From: Candidatus Peribacterales bacterium
GTDB taxonomy: Bacteria; Patescibacteriota; Gracilibacteria; Peribacterales; Peribacteraceae
Direction of reading: 5' to 3'
NCBI GenBank assembly: GCA_020058765.1
Contig: JAGVDM010000005.1
Coordinates: 62,001-126,000, forward strand
DNA length: 64,000 nucleotides
The position numbers and the translations under genes were made by a program. Of the stretch, positions 52,833-62,109 are shown piece by piece (position 1 is the first letter of the stretch; each line of letters opens with the position of its first letter). The notes below the pieces were generated by a model, which saw nothing but the letters and a program-made list of their open reading frames with translations, was not told where the DNA came from and ran no database searches.

Positions 52833-53462
52833 TTACTTTGCTGCGTCCTCCTTCTTCTCTTTTGGCTTCTTGGACTTCTCCTGCTGGAGAGATCCTTCCT
52901 TCACGTCACTGCGAGACACCTCCTTTACCTGCAAGCCTTCGGCAGATTCTGCTTCCACCTCAAGATCGGCCGCACGGACTGGGCGCAGCATGCCAAGAGC
53001 GCGCATCACACCTTGAGCGTTTACGAGCTTATTGGTTGTGCCGTAGCGCTTGGAGAGAACGTTCTTCACACCCGCGTGATCCAACACGACGCGCAGTGCA
53101 CCACCGGCGATGATTCCCGTTCCTTCTGATGCAGGCAGCAGGCGCAGGCGGCTTGCCTTGAACTTCACTTCTACAGCGTGTGGGATAGTACCGCGCACGA
53201 TTGGCACCTGGATCATGTTGCGCTTGGCAACGGCCGTTGCTTTCTGCACGGCTACACGTACTTCGTTTGCCTTCCCTGTGCCCATACCCACCTTGCCCTT
53301 CTTGTTGCCCACAATCACCACAGCGCGGAAGCGCATACGGCGACCACCAGCCACCACACGCGTCACACGATCGAGAGAGAGTGTTGTCTCCTCGAACTCG
53401 CTGGGCTCACGCCGCTCAGAGCGGGTGTTCTTGCGGCGATCAGGATTGGAAGTCTTGGACAT
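52833..53462 (-). CDS. rpsE: Ribosomal protein S5 with charged tail
   Basis: 209 residues. VTRVVAGGRRMRFRAVVIVG, VGMGTGKANEVRVAVQKA, GTGIIAGGALRVVLDHAGV. The C-terminal 40 residues are Lys/Glu rich and beyond the normal core. The 23-nt spacer to rplR ends in 19 pyrimidines before the ATG. Confidence 0.97.
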   Translation of the reverse strand: MSKTSNPDRRKNTRSERREPSEFEETTLSLDRVTRVVAGGRRMRFRAVVIVGNKKGKVGMGTGKANEVRVAVQKATAVAKRNMIQVPIVRGTIPHAVEVKFKASRLRLLPASEGTGIIAGGALRVVLDHAGVKNVLSKRYGTTNKLVNAQGVMRALGMLRPVRAADLEVEAESAEGLQVKEVSRSDVKEGSLQQEKSKKPKEKKEDAAK

Positions 53463-53485
53463 GAAGAGAGAAAGAGAGAGGACGA

Positions 53486-53830
53486 TTAGAAGACGAGGCC
53501 TCCTTCGCGGGCTGCATCGGCAAGTGCCTGGATGCGACCCTGATACTGGTAGGCATTGCGATCGAACACCACTGTGGTGACCTTTGCATCCTTGGCCTTC
53601 TTGGCAATGAGTGCACCAAGAGCCTTGGCACCATCCAGGTTGGGCTTCTTTTTGAGTTCCTTGGTGCTGGCAGCAGCCAGCGTACGCTTCGCTGCATCAT
53701 CTACAACCTGTACCGTGATCTGCGTGAGCGAGCGGAACACCGTGAGGCGTGGGCGCTCGGCAGTACCGCTAACCTTGGCGCGGATGCGTCGCTTGCGGGA
53801 GAGCCGATTCTGAAGCTTGTTCTTAAGCAT
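53486..53830 (-). CDS. rplR: Ribosomal protein L18
   Basis: 114 residues, ends ALADAAREGGLVF; RIRAKVSGTAERPRLTVFRS binds 5S rRNA. Confidence 0.97.
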   Translation of the reverse strand: MLKNKLQNRLSRKRRIRAKVSGTAERPRLTVFRSLTQITVQVVDDAAKRTLAAASTKELKKKPNLDGAKALGALIAKKAKDAKVTTVVFDRNAYQYQGRIQALADAAREGGLVF

Positions 53831-53847
53831 GGAAGCGAGAATGAGGA

Positions 53848-54405
53848 TTATGCGGAGCCCTTCGCGGCAGCGGCTTTACCAGCCTTGCGACGGACAGCTT
53901 CACCAACGTAGCGCACGCCCTTGCCCTTGTAGGGCTCCGGTGGGCGCATGCTGCGGATCACTGCAGCAGTCTGACCAACGAGCTGCTTATCCACACCGCG
54001 GATGATCAGGATGTTCTGGTTCTTCTCCTCCTGGGTGATCTCGATACCCGCAGGAACGGGGTAGTTCACTGGGTGAGAGAATCCGAGGCTGAGTGCGAGT
54101 GTTTTGCCCTTTGCCTGCGCCTTGTATCCCACGCCGATGATCTCTAGGCGCTTCTCGAAGCCTTGGCTCACACCCTGGATCATGTTGCTAATGAGCTGGC
54201 GCGTAAGACCGTGCACAGCGCTTGCATTGTCCTGATTGTCATCGCGCTCCACGATCACTTCACTGCCCTCTACCTTTACGGTCACGCATGGGAGGAACGT
54301 AAAGTTCATCTCGCCCTTGGAGCCCTGCACCTTCACGGTGGAGCCCTTCACCTCTACGGTGACGCCGGATGGGATAGCCACTGGTTTCTTACCAATTCGC
54401 GACAT
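53848..54405 (-). CDS. rplF: Ribosomal protein L6
   Basis: 185 residues. MSRIGKKPVAIPSGVTVEV, GVGYKAQAKGKTLALSLGFSHPV, RPPEPYKGKGVRYVGE and a short Ala/Lys tail. Confidence 0.97.
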   Translation of the reverse strand: MSRIGKKPVAIPSGVTVEVKGSTVKVQGSKGEMNFTFLPCVTVKVEGSEVIVERDDNQDNASAVHGLTRQLISNMIQGVSQGFEKRLEIIGVGYKAQAKGKTLALSLGFSHPVNYPVPAGIEITQEEKNQNILIIRGVDKQLVGQTAAVIRSMRPPEPYKGKGVRYVGEAVRRKAGKAAAAKGSA

Positions 54406-54410
54406 GATGA

Positions 54411-54800
54411 TTAGGCAATAGTACAGAGAACTTCTCCGCCGATCTTGCGCTTGCGCGCCTCGACGTCGGTCATGAGACCCTGGCTCGTAGTGAGGATGGC
54501 AATGCCATATCCCTGGAGCACAGGCCTGAGCTCGGCATGGCCGGTATACACGCGGCGACCGGGCTTGCTCATGCGCTTCACTGTGAGCTGTGGGCGATCA
54601 TCAGCAAATTGCACGACGACCTCGCGGGTCACACCTTCACCTTCGGTACGTACATCTGCGATCCACCCCTCAGCTTTGAGGAGGGAGAGCAGTTGCTCCT
54701 TCACGCGTGACCATGGTGCACGGCATTCCGTTTTGCGGACGCTCTGTGCATTGCGCATGCGAGTGAGGAGATCGCCGATGGGATCGGTAACGTGTGTCAT
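54411..54800 (-). CDS. rpsH: Ribosomal protein S8
   Basis: 129 residues. MTHVTDPIGDLLTRMRNAQ, RMSKPGRRVYTG, YGIAILTTSQGLMTDVEAR, GGEVLCTIA. Confidence 0.97.
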   Translation of the reverse strand: MTHVTDPIGDLLTRMRNAQSVRKTECRAPWSRVKEQLLSLLKAEGWIADVRTEGEGVTREVVVQFADDRPQLTVKRMSKPGRRVYTGHAELRPVLQGYGIAILTTSQGLMTDVEARKRKIGGEVLCTIA

Positions 54801-54808
54801 GGAGGGGT

Positions 54809-55033
54809 TTACCAGGAAGATTTCTTAATACCCGGGAGCAGACCTTCGTTGGCATGTTCACGGAAGCAAATGCGACAGATACCGAAGAACCTCATGAATC
54901 CATGGCGACGGCTGCACAGCGAGCATCGGTTGTAGATGCGCGTCGGGAACTTGGGCTTGCGACCGTCTGCCTTCGCACGCAGGAATGCGGCGAGTTGATT
55001 GCGTTGCTTGTTGATGAGAGCGGTTCGCGTCAT
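54809..55033 (-). CDS. rpsN: Ribosomal protein S14, zinc-binding form
   Basis: 74 residues with Cys37, Cys40, Cys53 and Cys56 (CSLC, CRIC), the zinc form usually called type Z. It is about 13 residues longer than the usual 61 at the N-terminus. Ends [10 protein letters not shown]. Confidence 0.95.
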   Translation of the reverse strand: MTRTALINKQRNQLAAFLRAKADGRKPKFPTRIYNRCSLCSRRHGFMRFFGICRICFREHANEGLLPGIKKSSW

Positions 55034-55041
55034 AAAAGAGG

Positions 55042-55653
55042 TTACTTGGAGTCAGGAGTATCGGCAGAAGCGCCAGCGGATGCAATGGAACCATCGTCTT
55101 TCTTGCCGCTCTTGCGGAACGGCATACCCATTGCCTCGAACAGAGCACGGCCTTCTTCATCGTTCTTCGCAGTGGTTTCAATCAGGATCTGCATGCCGAA
55201 GATCTGCTTGGCATCGCTTGGTGGTACCTCTGGGAAAATCGAGTGATCACGCAGACCGAGCGAGTAGTTGCCGTGACCATCGAGCTTCGATGGCACACCA
55301 CGGAAGTCGCGCACGCGTGGGAGTGAGTAGCTGAGCAATCGGTCGAGGAACTCCTCGGCCTTGCGACCACGGAGTGTGACCATAGCACCCACAACGAGGT
55401 TCTGGCGGACTTTGAAGTTGGAGATCGCCTTGCGAGCGCGAGTGAACACTGGCTTCTGGCCTGTGATGCGTGCAAGACAGTCTGCAATGTAATCCAGGAT
55501 CTCTTTGCCTTCCATCTTGGAACGGTTGATACCCACGTTCACCACAACGCGGCGAACGCGTGGTACTGCGTTGACGTTCTTGATCCCCAGGCGCTGCTGA
55601 AGCGTCTTGGTGATGGGACCTCTGAGCCGATCGTGGAGAGAGTCGTATGCCAT
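55042..55653 (-). CDS. rplE: Ribosomal protein L5
   Basis: 203 residues. [59 protein letters not shown]. About 20 extra polar residues at the C-terminus. Confidence 0.97.
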   Translation of the reverse strand: MAYDSLHDRLRGPITKTLQQRLGIKNVNAVPRVRRVVVNVGINRSKMEGKEILDYIADCLARITGQKPVFTRARKAISNFKVRQNLVVGAMVTLRGRKAEEFLDRLLSYSLPRVRDFRGVPSKLDGHGNYSLGLRDHSIFPEVPPSDAKQIFGMQILIETTAKNDEEGRALFEAMGMPFRKSGKKDDGSIASAGASADTPDSK

Positions 55654-55658
55654 GGGGA

Positions 55659-56222
55659 TTAGTTGCCGCGGCCGGAAGATCTATGCATCGGCGGCGTGGA
55701 TTTAGGAATAGCGGTTTCACCTTTCCCTTCTGCCTGTTCGGCACCTTCGATCGCCTCTTCACCGAAGTTTGCAACGCGCTTCCAGAATGGCTTGCGGCCA
55801 GGAACGCCTGCGTCTGCCTTGGGTGCTGCTACTACCTTCTCTTCAGTTACATCTGGCTTCTTGGCGCCCTTCGCAGCCGTTGTCTTTGTAGGCTTCGCTG
55901 CTGCGGCCTTCGTCTTGGTGATCACCTCGCCGCTCTTGCGAGCAACGCGCTGCTTTACACCTTTGTCGTTCACCTTGGCACCAATGCGAGTGCGCTTCTT
56001 GGTCTTAGGATCAACAATCATGACGTTACTCACATGCAGGCTGCCTTCGAACTCAATACGCTGACCTGGGCGCTGCGGCGTGGCCTTCACGTGCTTTACG
56101 CGCATGTTGATACCACCGACAACAACGCGGTTCTTGCCGGGCAGGGTGCGCAAGACCGTACCGGTCTTCCCCTTGTCCTTGCCGCTGATGATCACGACAG
56201 AGTCGCCAGCGCGGATTTTCAT
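55659..56222 (-). CDS. rplX: Ribosomal protein L24 with long tail
   Basis: 187 residues, against about 105 in most bacteria. KOW region [39 protein letters not shown]. The last 80 residues are Lys/Ala/Thr rich then mixed charge. The ATG overlaps the rplN stop (ATGA). Confidence 0.95.
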   Translation of the reverse strand: MKIRAGDSVVIISGKDKGKTGTVLRTLPGKNRVVVGGINMRVKHVKATPQRPGQRIEFEGSLHVSNVMIVDPKTKKRTRIGAKVNDKGVKQRVARKSGEVITKTKAAAAKPTKTTAAKGAKKPDVTEEKVVAAPKADAGVPGRKPFWKRVANFGEEAIEGAEQAEGKGETAIPKSTPPMHRSSGRGN

Positions 56223-56587
56223 AGTACGTCGGGAGCAAGGGAAACGATCTTCTGGTATCCGCGGGAGCGGATCTCACGTGCAACAGGACCGAAGACGCGC
56301 GTACCCTTCGGCACGCCATCCTTGGAAATGATTACACAGGCGTTGTCATCAAAGCGGATGCCGCTGCCGTCTTTGCGGCGGGTGTGCGAACGGGTGCGGA
56401 CGATTACTGCACGCTCCACTGCCTTCTTCTTCACCGTGCCGCGTGGTGCTGCGTCTTTCACAGCCACAACGATCACATCGCCAATGCCTGCGTACCTGCG
56501 GCGGGAACCGCCGAGGATCTTGATGCACATCACGGTCTTTGCACCCGTGTTATCTGCAACGCCGAGCATGGTCTGTACCTGAATCAT
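56219..56587 (-). CDS. rplN: Ribosomal protein L14
   Basis: 122 residues. [38 protein letters not shown] at the end. Overlaps rpsQ by 4 nt. Confidence 0.98.
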   Translation of the reverse strand: MIQVQTMLGVADNTGAKTVMCIKILGGSRRRYAGIGDVIVVAVKDAAPRGTVKKKAVERAVIVRTRSHTRRKDGSGIRFDDNACVIISKDGVPKGTRVFGPVAREIRSRGYQKIVSLAPDVL

Positions 56588-56940
56588 TTGGCGGAATCGG
56601 AAGTGTCTTCTTTCTTCTCTTCGGATGCCTTCTCATCGGGAGCGTGCTTTTCGCGATGCACGGTCTTCTCTAGTGCTGCTTCTTCTGCAATCTCGCTCAC
56701 CTGTGGAGCCTTCTGCACAATCTCCTGCACCTTGAAGTACTTGTTCTTGGAGAGCGGCTTGCACTCGGCAATCGTAATGAGATCGCCCTCATGTACGGTG
56801 TGACCGTTGAGGTCAGCAAGGAACTTGCGGCTCTTGCGGAAGCGCTTCTTGTAGATCGGGTGGAACACCGATTCATGGACGGTCACCGTAACGGTGCCGG
56901 TCATCTTGGCCGATGTAACGATTCCGGTTTTGGTCCTCAT
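56584..56940 (-). CDS. rpsQ: Ribosomal protein S17 with charged tail
   Basis: 118 residues. [23 protein letters not shown]-like [20 protein letters not shown]. The last 35 residues are acidic and Lys rich beyond the S17 core. Overlaps rpmC by 4 nt. Confidence 0.96.
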   Translation of the reverse strand: MRTKTGIVTSAKMTGTVTVTVHESVFHPIYKKRFRKSRKFLADLNGHTVHEGDLITIAECKPLSKNKYFKVQEIVQKAPQVSEIAEEAALEKTVHREKHAPDEKASEEKKEDTSDSAK

Positions 56941-57245
56941 GATGCCTTTTTGGTGGAAACGGAACGCTTCTTGGCTGGGGCTTTCGTAGGCTTGGCCTCA
57001 GCGGGAGCGGCAACTGTACTGTTGGCTTTCGTAGACTGCAACGATTCTCCTGCCTTCTCACCGAGCACCGTGAGCATGCGTGCCATCTGGCGCTTCTCTG
57101 CACGGTAGGTGCCGGAGTTCTTCTCTTTTCCCAGCTGCAAACCCATGCGCTGCTTGGCGAGTTCGCCCTGCAGATTGCGCATGTCTCGGCGCAGATCAGC
57201 GACCGGCATGTTGCGCAGCTCTTTGGTGGAGAGAAGCTTCACCAT
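56937..57245 (-). CDS. rpmC: Ribosomal protein L29 with Lys/Ala tail
   Basis: 102 residues from ATG 57245, one base after the rplP stop. LSTKELRNMPVADLRRDMRN, LRxQ-like QRMGLQLGKEKNSG. The tail from about residue 70 is Ala/Pro/Lys rich. Confidence 0.95.
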   Translation of the reverse strand: MVKLLSTKELRNMPVADLRRDMRNLQGELAKQRMGLQLGKEKNSGTYRAEKRQMARMLTVLGEKAGESLQSTKANSTVAAPAEAKPTKAPAKKRSVSTKKAS

Positions 57246-57246
57246 A

Positions 57247-57666
57247 TTAGTGCGTAATGCGGGTAACAATCTTGGTCTTCATAGGCAGCTTGTAGGCAGC
57301 GAGCTGGAGTGCAGCGCGTGCGTCAATCTCGGAGAGGCCGTCCATCTCAAAGAGCATGGCGCCTTTGCGTACGATGAATGCGAAGTATTCTGGGTTACCT
57401 TTTCCCGATCCCATCGGCACCTCTGCAGCTTTGCGAGTAACAGGTGTGTCGGGGAACACGCGCACCCAAATCTTGCCACCGCGCGCAACAGCGCGAGTCA
57501 TGGCACGTCGTGCCGCTTCGATCTGGCGTGCTGTGAGCTCGCCATTGGTCTGCGCCTTGAGCCCGATAGAGCCAAACGCGAGCGTGGTGCCCCGCTGAGC
57601 GGTGCCACCAAACGCACCGCGTCTGCGGTGCTGTCGCCGATATTTGACCTTCTTGGGTTCGAGCAT
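57247..57666 (-). CDS. rplP: Ribosomal protein L16
   Basis: 139 residues. [55 protein letters not shown]. Confidence 0.98.
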   Translation of the reverse strand: MLEPKKVKYRRQHRRRGAFGGTAQRGTTLAFGSIGLKAQTNGELTARQIEAARRAMTRAVARGGKIWVRVFPDTPVTRKAAEVPMGSGKGNPEYFAFIVRKGAMLFEMDGLSEIDARAALQLAAYKLPMKTKIVTRITH

Positions 57667-57678
57667 TGGAGCGAAGAA

Positions 57679-58350
57679 TTACGACTGAGGATCGAGAATG
57701 GAACCAGACTTGGCCTGGCTGACTTTCTTAAACACCATTCCTTTGTAGACCCACACCTGCACACCGATCGTGCCGTAGCCGGTGAGCGCGTGACGACGTG
57801 CAAACTGCACATCTGCACGGAGAGTCTGCAGAGGAATGTTGCCTTCTTTGAAGAGTTCGCTGCGTGCGATCTCCGCACCGTTCAAGCGGCCGGAAACGCG
57901 GATCTTCACTCCGCGTGCACCACCCTGGAGTGCCTTCTCTATCGCCATCTTCACTGCGCGGCGGTAGGGCATGCGGCGTTGAATCTGTCCTTGAATGTTC
58001 TCTGCGATCACATGCGGATTCGCATCGGGATTGCGCACTTCCTGAATATTCACTTCGAAGTGGCCGCCGAACATGCGCTCAAGATCCTTGCGCAGTTCCT
58101 CGATAGCAGCACCCTGCTTACCGATAATCACACCGGGCTTGCTGGTGTGGATCATGACTGTGGTGCGCTTGTCGCGAACCATCTCGACGCGGCATACGCC
58201 AGCATCGGGCAATTTTTTCTGCAGGTACTGGCGAATCTTGAGATCCTCCAACAGCACATCACGGTACTTGCGGCCGCGAGCGAACCAGGTGCTCGGCCAC
58301 ACTTGCGTGATCCCGAGTCGGAAGCCGTTGGCGTTGACCTTCTGTCCCAT
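57679..58350 (-). CDS. rpsC: Ribosomal protein S3
   Basis: 223 residues. MGQKVNANGFRLGITQVWPS, KH domain with GKQGAAIEELRKDL, GRLNGAEIARSE. The spacer before it is CT-rich (CCCCTCCACCCTCAC). Confidence 0.98.
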   Translation of the reverse strand: MGQKVNANGFRLGITQVWPSTWFARGRKYRDVLLEDLKIRQYLQKKLPDAGVCRVEMVRDKRTTVMIHTSKPGVIIGKQGAAIEELRKDLERMFGGHFEVNIQEVRNPDANPHVIAENIQGQIQRRMPYRRAVKMAIEKALQGGARGVKIRVSGRLNGAEIARSELFKEGNIPLQTLRADVQFARRHALTGYGTIGVQVWVYKGMVFKKVSQAKSGSILDPQS

Positions 58351-58365
58351 GTGAGGGTGGAGGGG

Positions 58366-58890
58366 TTAAGACGAAGCGGAGTCGGAAGCGGCCGTATCCT
58401 CCTTCTTTTGTACGGAGGACGCGCCCTTCTCGCTCTTCTTGCCGGGCGATTGTGCAGACTTCTTCACTGCTTGTGAAGGAGTTTTCGTAGATTTCTTCGC
58501 AGCAGTCTTTGCAGAAGACGTCTTCGCTTCTGCCTTCACTGTCTTCTTCTCTGGCTCAGCGCCACCAGCGATACCGAGTGTTACATCGATATGGCTCAGG
58601 AATTTGCGGATAGGGCGAACGCGGCCGCGTGCCATTGGCACACCGCGGTGATAGGCCTGTGCCTTGTTCACCACGATCGTCTTTATCACGAGGCTCTCTG
58701 GCTTCTGCTTATCATTGAACGTTGCGTTGGCAACAGCGCTCTCTAGCAAATCCTGCAGGATGCGCGCACCCTTTTTTGGCGTGCGCTTGAGTGACTCAAT
58801 CGCCTCCAATGCCGACATACCACGAACCATACTGGCGACGAGGTTCGCCTTTTTTGGTGCGATGCGGACGGAACGGAGTGAGGCTTTCAT
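58366..58890 (-). CDS. rplV: Ribosomal protein L22 with long Lys/Ser tail
   Basis: 174 residues, core about 110. RIAPKKANLVASMVRGM, AYHRGVPMARGRVRPIRKFL. The tail of about 60 residues is Lys/Ser/Ala rich. Confidence 0.96.
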   Translation of the reverse strand: MKASLRSVRIAPKKANLVASMVRGMSALEAIESLKRTPKKGARILQDLLESAVANATFNDKQKPESLVIKTIVVNKAQAYHRGVPMARGRVRPIRKFLSHIDVTLGIAGGAEPEKKTVKAEAKTSSAKTAAKKSTKTPSQAVKKSAQSPGKKSEKGASSVQKKEDTAASDSASS

Positions 58891-58917
58891 GGGAATCAGA
58901 GGGAATACGTGAGTGGA

Positions 58918-59235
58918 TTATTTCTTCGCGGATTGCGCTGCTGGAGCTGGTGCTGTGGTGGGTGCTGCGGCTGCAGCCTTTCCACCGTGCCCCTTGAACT
59001 TCGTCGTCCAGGAGAATTCACCGAGCTTGTGACCAACCATCTGCTCTGTGACGTAGACAGGGATGAACTCCTTGCCGTTGTGCACTGCGAATGTGAAGCC
59101 GACGAACTCTGGTGGAATGTCGCATGACCGAGCCCAGGTCTTGATGATCTTCTTCTCCCCGGCTTCGACCATCTTCATCACCTTCTTGAGGAGACGAGCA
59201 TCGATGTACGGGCCTTTTTTGAGCGAACGAGACAT
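58918..59235 (-). CDS. rpsS: Ribosomal protein S19
   Basis: 105 residues. [39 protein letters not shown], then an Ala/Pro-rich end of about 20 residues. Confidence 0.97.
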   Translation of the reverse strand: MSRSLKKGPYIDARLLKKVMKMVEAGEKKIIKTWARSCDIPPEFVGFTFAVHNGKEFIPVYVTEQMVGHKLGEFSWTTKFKGHGGKAAAAAPTTAPAPAAQSAKK

Positions 59236-59253
59236 GGGCGTGGAGGAGGAAGA

Positions 59254-60099
59254 CTAACGCTTGCGGCGCTTCTTGATACGAGGGCGAATAATGAGTGTGC
59301 TGGATTTGCGTGGTCGGCGCGTCTTCACACCGAGCGCAGGCTTGCCCCATGGAGTCTTTGGGCGCTTGAGACCAATTGGTGAGTGACCTTCTCCTCCTCC
59401 GTGCGGGTGGTCTACGGCGTTCATAGATTTGCCCAGCACCTGCGGACGGCGACCCATCCAACGGATGCGGCCAGCCTTTCCAATCTTCACGAGGCTGTGC
59501 TCTTCGTTGCCCACCGTACCGATGGATGCGTAACATTCCTTGCGAACTTTGCGCACCTCGCCGCTCGGCATTTGCACGAGAGCGTGGTCGCCATCGATGC
59601 CCATGAGCGAAGCAGACGTACCGGCAGAGCGAACGGAGATACCGCCGCGACCGATGGTCATTTCCAAGTTGTACACCTTGTATCCCACTGGGATGTGCTG
59701 CAACTGCATGCGGTTGCCTACCTTCACCTTCACGCGCTCGTTACACACAACAGTGTCGCCAACCTTGAGACCTTGCGGCGCCAAGATGTAGCGCTTTTCA
59801 CCATCTACGTAGTGCACGAGTGCAATACGTGCTGTGCGACCTGGATCGTACTCGAGTGCTGCAACTGTACCGTTCACACCGAGCTTATCGGTCTGACGGA
59901 AATCCACATCACGCAGACGACGCTTGTGGCCACCGCCGCGATGGCGAATGGACACGCGACCGCTGCTGGCGCGGCCTGCCTTCTGCTTTTTGCCACGGAC
60001 GAGGCGCTTCTCCGGTGCCTTCTTACTCAGGTCAGAGAAGTCAGCGACCGTCATGGTGCGCCGTCCCGGGCTCGTTGGTTTCATCTTCTTCACTGGCAT
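59254..60099 (-). CDS. rplB: Ribosomal protein L2
   Basis: 281 residues. SSGRVSIRHRGGGHKR, NAVDHPHGGGEGHSPIG with the His near the peptidyl transferase centre, TPWGKPALGVKTRRP. Confidence 0.98.
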   Translation of the reverse strand: MPVKKMKPTSPGRRTMTVADFSDLSKKAPEKRLVRGKKQKAGRASSGRVSIRHRGGGHKRRLRDVDFRQTDKLGVNGTVAALEYDPGRTARIALVHYVDGEKRYILAPQGLKVGDTVVCNERVKVKVGNRMQLQHIPVGYKVYNLEMTIGRGGISVRSAGTSASLMGIDGDHALVQMPSGEVRKVRKECYASIGTVGNEEHSLVKIGKAGRIRWMGRRPQVLGKSMNAVDHPHGGGEGHSPIGLKRPKTPWGKPALGVKTRRPRKSSTLIIRPRIKKRRKR

Positions 60100-60101
60100 G
60101 G

Positions 60102-60401
60102 CTAAGCGGTTTTGAGGGTAGCGAGGTCGAGAGTCTTGCTCTTCTCAGCGAGCGTAACGATTGCGCGCTTGCTGCGGTGGCGCTTCTCCATTTGCTTGGC
60201 GGCACCGAATGAGCGGGTCTTGGGGCGAATGAGGTGTACACGCACGCTTGTAACTTCTACGTCGTAGTACTTCTTGAGTGCGTTGCGCACATCGATCTTC
60301 GTAGCACCCTGGTCAATAAGCAACGTGTAGGTGCGTGCAACCTTCTGGCGCTCTGCCTTCTCGGTTACGATCTGGCCTTTGATAACGCGGGAGAGATCCA
60401 T
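60102..60401 (-). CDS. rplW: Ribosomal protein L23
   Basis: 99 residues. VIKGQIVTEKAERQK, YTLLIDQGATKIDVRNALKK, RPKTRSFGAAKQMEKRHR. Abuts rplD (stop and start share one base). Confidence 0.96.
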   Translation of the reverse strand: MDLSRVIKGQIVTEKAERQKVARTYTLLIDQGATKIDVRNALKKYYDVEVTSVRVHLIRPKTRSFGAAKQMEKRHRSKRAIVTLAEKSKTLDLATLKTA

Positions 60402-61165
60402 TATTCAGATTTGGCGGAAGATTTCTTTGCGGCCTTCTTGGCTGCTGGCTTCTTGGTTGCTGGCTTCTTTGGGGCGTCGCCCTCTGCCTTCGCCTTCGCA
60501 GGCTTTGCTGGCTTGGTTTTTACTACGCGAGGCTGCTTGGCGCCGAACACTTCCTCTGCCTTCGCGATTGCATCGGCAAGGAAAATAATGTGACGCGATA
60601 CGAGCACATCTTCTGGGTTGAGGTACGCTGCCTGGATCACCTTTACACCCGGGATGTTGCGCATAGAGAGCAACAGTGGGCGATTGGATTCTGCTGCAAC
60701 CACCAAGATGCGGCGGCCGATATCCACAGGGAGCTTCTTCATAAGATCGTGCGCCACTTTGGTCTTCATGTCGGAGCCAAAGCCCTCCAAACCAATGATC
60801 GCCTTGTTGCGCGCCTGGAAGGAGAGGCACGCGCGCAGTGCAGCGTGGCGCATCTTCCGAGGCATGTCTTTGGTGTAGTTGCGATCCTTCTTGGAACCGA
60901 ATGCCTTACCGCCTCCCTTCATAAGAGGAGAGCGCACCGGACCGCGGCGTGCGCGACCGGTCCCCTTCTGCTGGAACAACTTCTTGGTAGAACCGATCAC
61001 TTCACCACGGCTCTTGGTGTGTGCAGTTGCAGCGCGGCGATTGGCCTGCTGCATCACCACAGCCTGGTGCATGAGTCCGCGGTTCACCACGGCCTCAAAC
61101 AGGCTTGCCGGGAGCTCGAGTGAGCCCTTCTTGGCGCCGGTGGAGGAATACAGATCGATTTGCAT
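60401..61165 (-). CDS. rplD: Ribosomal protein L4 with Lys/Ala tail
   Basis: 254 residues. HTKSRGEVIGSTKKLFQQKG, GTGRARRGPVRSPLMKGGG, then the globular part. The last 40 residues are Lys/Ala/Pro repeats. In E. coli L4 also represses its own operon through the leader. Confidence 0.97.
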   Translation of the reverse strand: MQIDLYSSTGAKKGSLELPASLFEAVVNRGLMHQAVVMQQANRRAATAHTKSRGEVIGSTKKLFQQKGTGRARRGPVRSPLMKGGGKAFGSKKDRNYTKDMPRKMRHAALRACLSFQARNKAIIGLEGFGSDMKTKVAHDLMKKLPVDIGRRILVVAAESNRPLLLSMRNIPGVKVIQAAYLNPEDVLVSRHIIFLADAIAKAEEVFGAKQPRVVKTKPAKPAKAKAEGDAPKKPATKKPAAKKAAKKSSAKSE

Positions 61166-61170
61166 GGGAT

Positions 61171-61959
61171 TTAGGCAGCGGGAGTATCGGACTTCTCTGC
61201 TTCTGGAGCAGCTTCCGTGCTTTCAGGTGCGGTCTCTGGCTGTGCCTCCACCTTCTCCTCGGCAACTGGTACCTCTTCGGTCTTCTCTTCGAGTTTTGGC
61301 TCATCCTTTGTTTCCTGTGCTACAGGAGCGGCCATGATGCTGCTCAATTCAAATCCCTCTGGCCACTTCTCTATAGAGAGGTACACGGTGGAACCGTTTG
61401 GACCAGGAACTGGACCCTTTACGGCCACCACACCAGCAGTGACATCGCAGCTGAGCACTGCGCAGTTGTGGACAGTCACTTTGTCTCCACCCATGCGACC
61501 AGCCATGCGCTTTCCTTTGTGAATGCGGCCTGGATCGGTACGCATACCCACGGAACCTGGCTCACGCTTGAAGTGCGAACCGTGGCTGCCAGGACCTCCT
61601 GCGAAGTTGTGGCGCTTCATTACACCCTGGAAACCCTTACCCTTGGACACACCCGTTACCGTAACGACTGTCTCCACAGGCAAGGCGGCTGCCGTGAGTG
61701 ATGCGCCGACCGTAAGGCCGTCGAGCGACTCTGGCTGCCACTCTTTTTCTGTACGATAGCGGATCTGATCTTTGCCGTTGCGGCTCTTCCACTCACGCTT
61801 GCGGGTGCCGAGCACTACCGCATCGTAGCCATCCTTCTGCTTGGTTTTCACACGCACGATCATGTTCGGCTCTACCTTGAGGTAGGTGACCGGAACTGCG
61901 TCTCCTGTAGGAAGGAACACGCGAGACATGCCGACTTTTGTGGCGATAACACCGTGCAT
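61171..61959 (-). CDS. rplC: Ribosomal protein L3 with acidic tail
   Basis: 262 residues from ATG 61959 (MHGVIATKVGMSRVFLPTGD). Core motifs GFQGVMKRHNFAGGPGSHGS and GRMGGDKVTVHN. The last 45 residues are Glu/Pro/Ala rich. It is the first gene; rpsJ, usually before it, is not here. The longer frame to 62022 lies in the leader hairpins and is rejected. Confidence 0.97.
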   Translation of the reverse strand: MHGVIATKVGMSRVFLPTGDAVPVTYLKVEPNMIVRVKTKQKDGYDAVVLGTRKREWKSRNGKDQIRYRTEKEWQPESLDGLTVGASLTAAALPVETVVTVTGVSKGKGFQGVMKRHNFAGGPGSHGSHFKREPGSVGMRTDPGRIHKGKRMAGRMGGDKVTVHNCAVLSCDVTAGVVAVKGPVPGPNGSTVYLSIEKWPEGFELSSIMAAPVAQETKDEPKLEEKTEEVPVAEEKVEAQPETAPESTEAAPEAEKSDTPAA

Positions 61960-61988
61960 ATATCTTGGAGGTTCATCTGGCGGGCTTA

Positions 61989-62044
61989 GTCCCGCAAGGC
62001 GGGACGGCGCGCTGGAACGCAAGCCACTCTGTAAAATTCAGAGT
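61989..62044 (-). promoter_or_regulatory. Two hairpins in the leader of the L3 operon
   Basis: In the RNA sense, ACTCTG/CAGAGT (6 bp, 7-nt loop, 62044-62026) is followed by GTCCCGC/GCGGGAC (7 bp, 3-nt loop, 62005-61989). Neither has a T tract, so an RNA regulatory leader, perhaps bound by a ribosomal protein, fits better than termination. Confidence 0.5.
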
Positions 62045-62056
62045 GAAAGCTGGGTA

Positions 62057-62085
62057 AATTTAGGGATAGGGAAAGAGGGAGTCAA
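62057..62085 (-). promoter_or_regulatory. Main promoter of the ribosomal-protein cluster
   Basis: On the minus strand TTGACT (62085-62080), a 17-nt spacer and TAAATT (62062-62057). The expected start near 62050 gives a leader of about 90 nt holding both hairpins. This is the best -35/-10 pair in the window. Confidence 0.65.
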
Positions 62086-62109
62086 TAAATATGAAAAGAA
62101 AATCCGGGC

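Noticed and set aside
57109-58476. A 455-residue plus-strand frame
   Set aside because: Antisense shadow of rpmC, rplP and rpsC, whose products are unmistakable.
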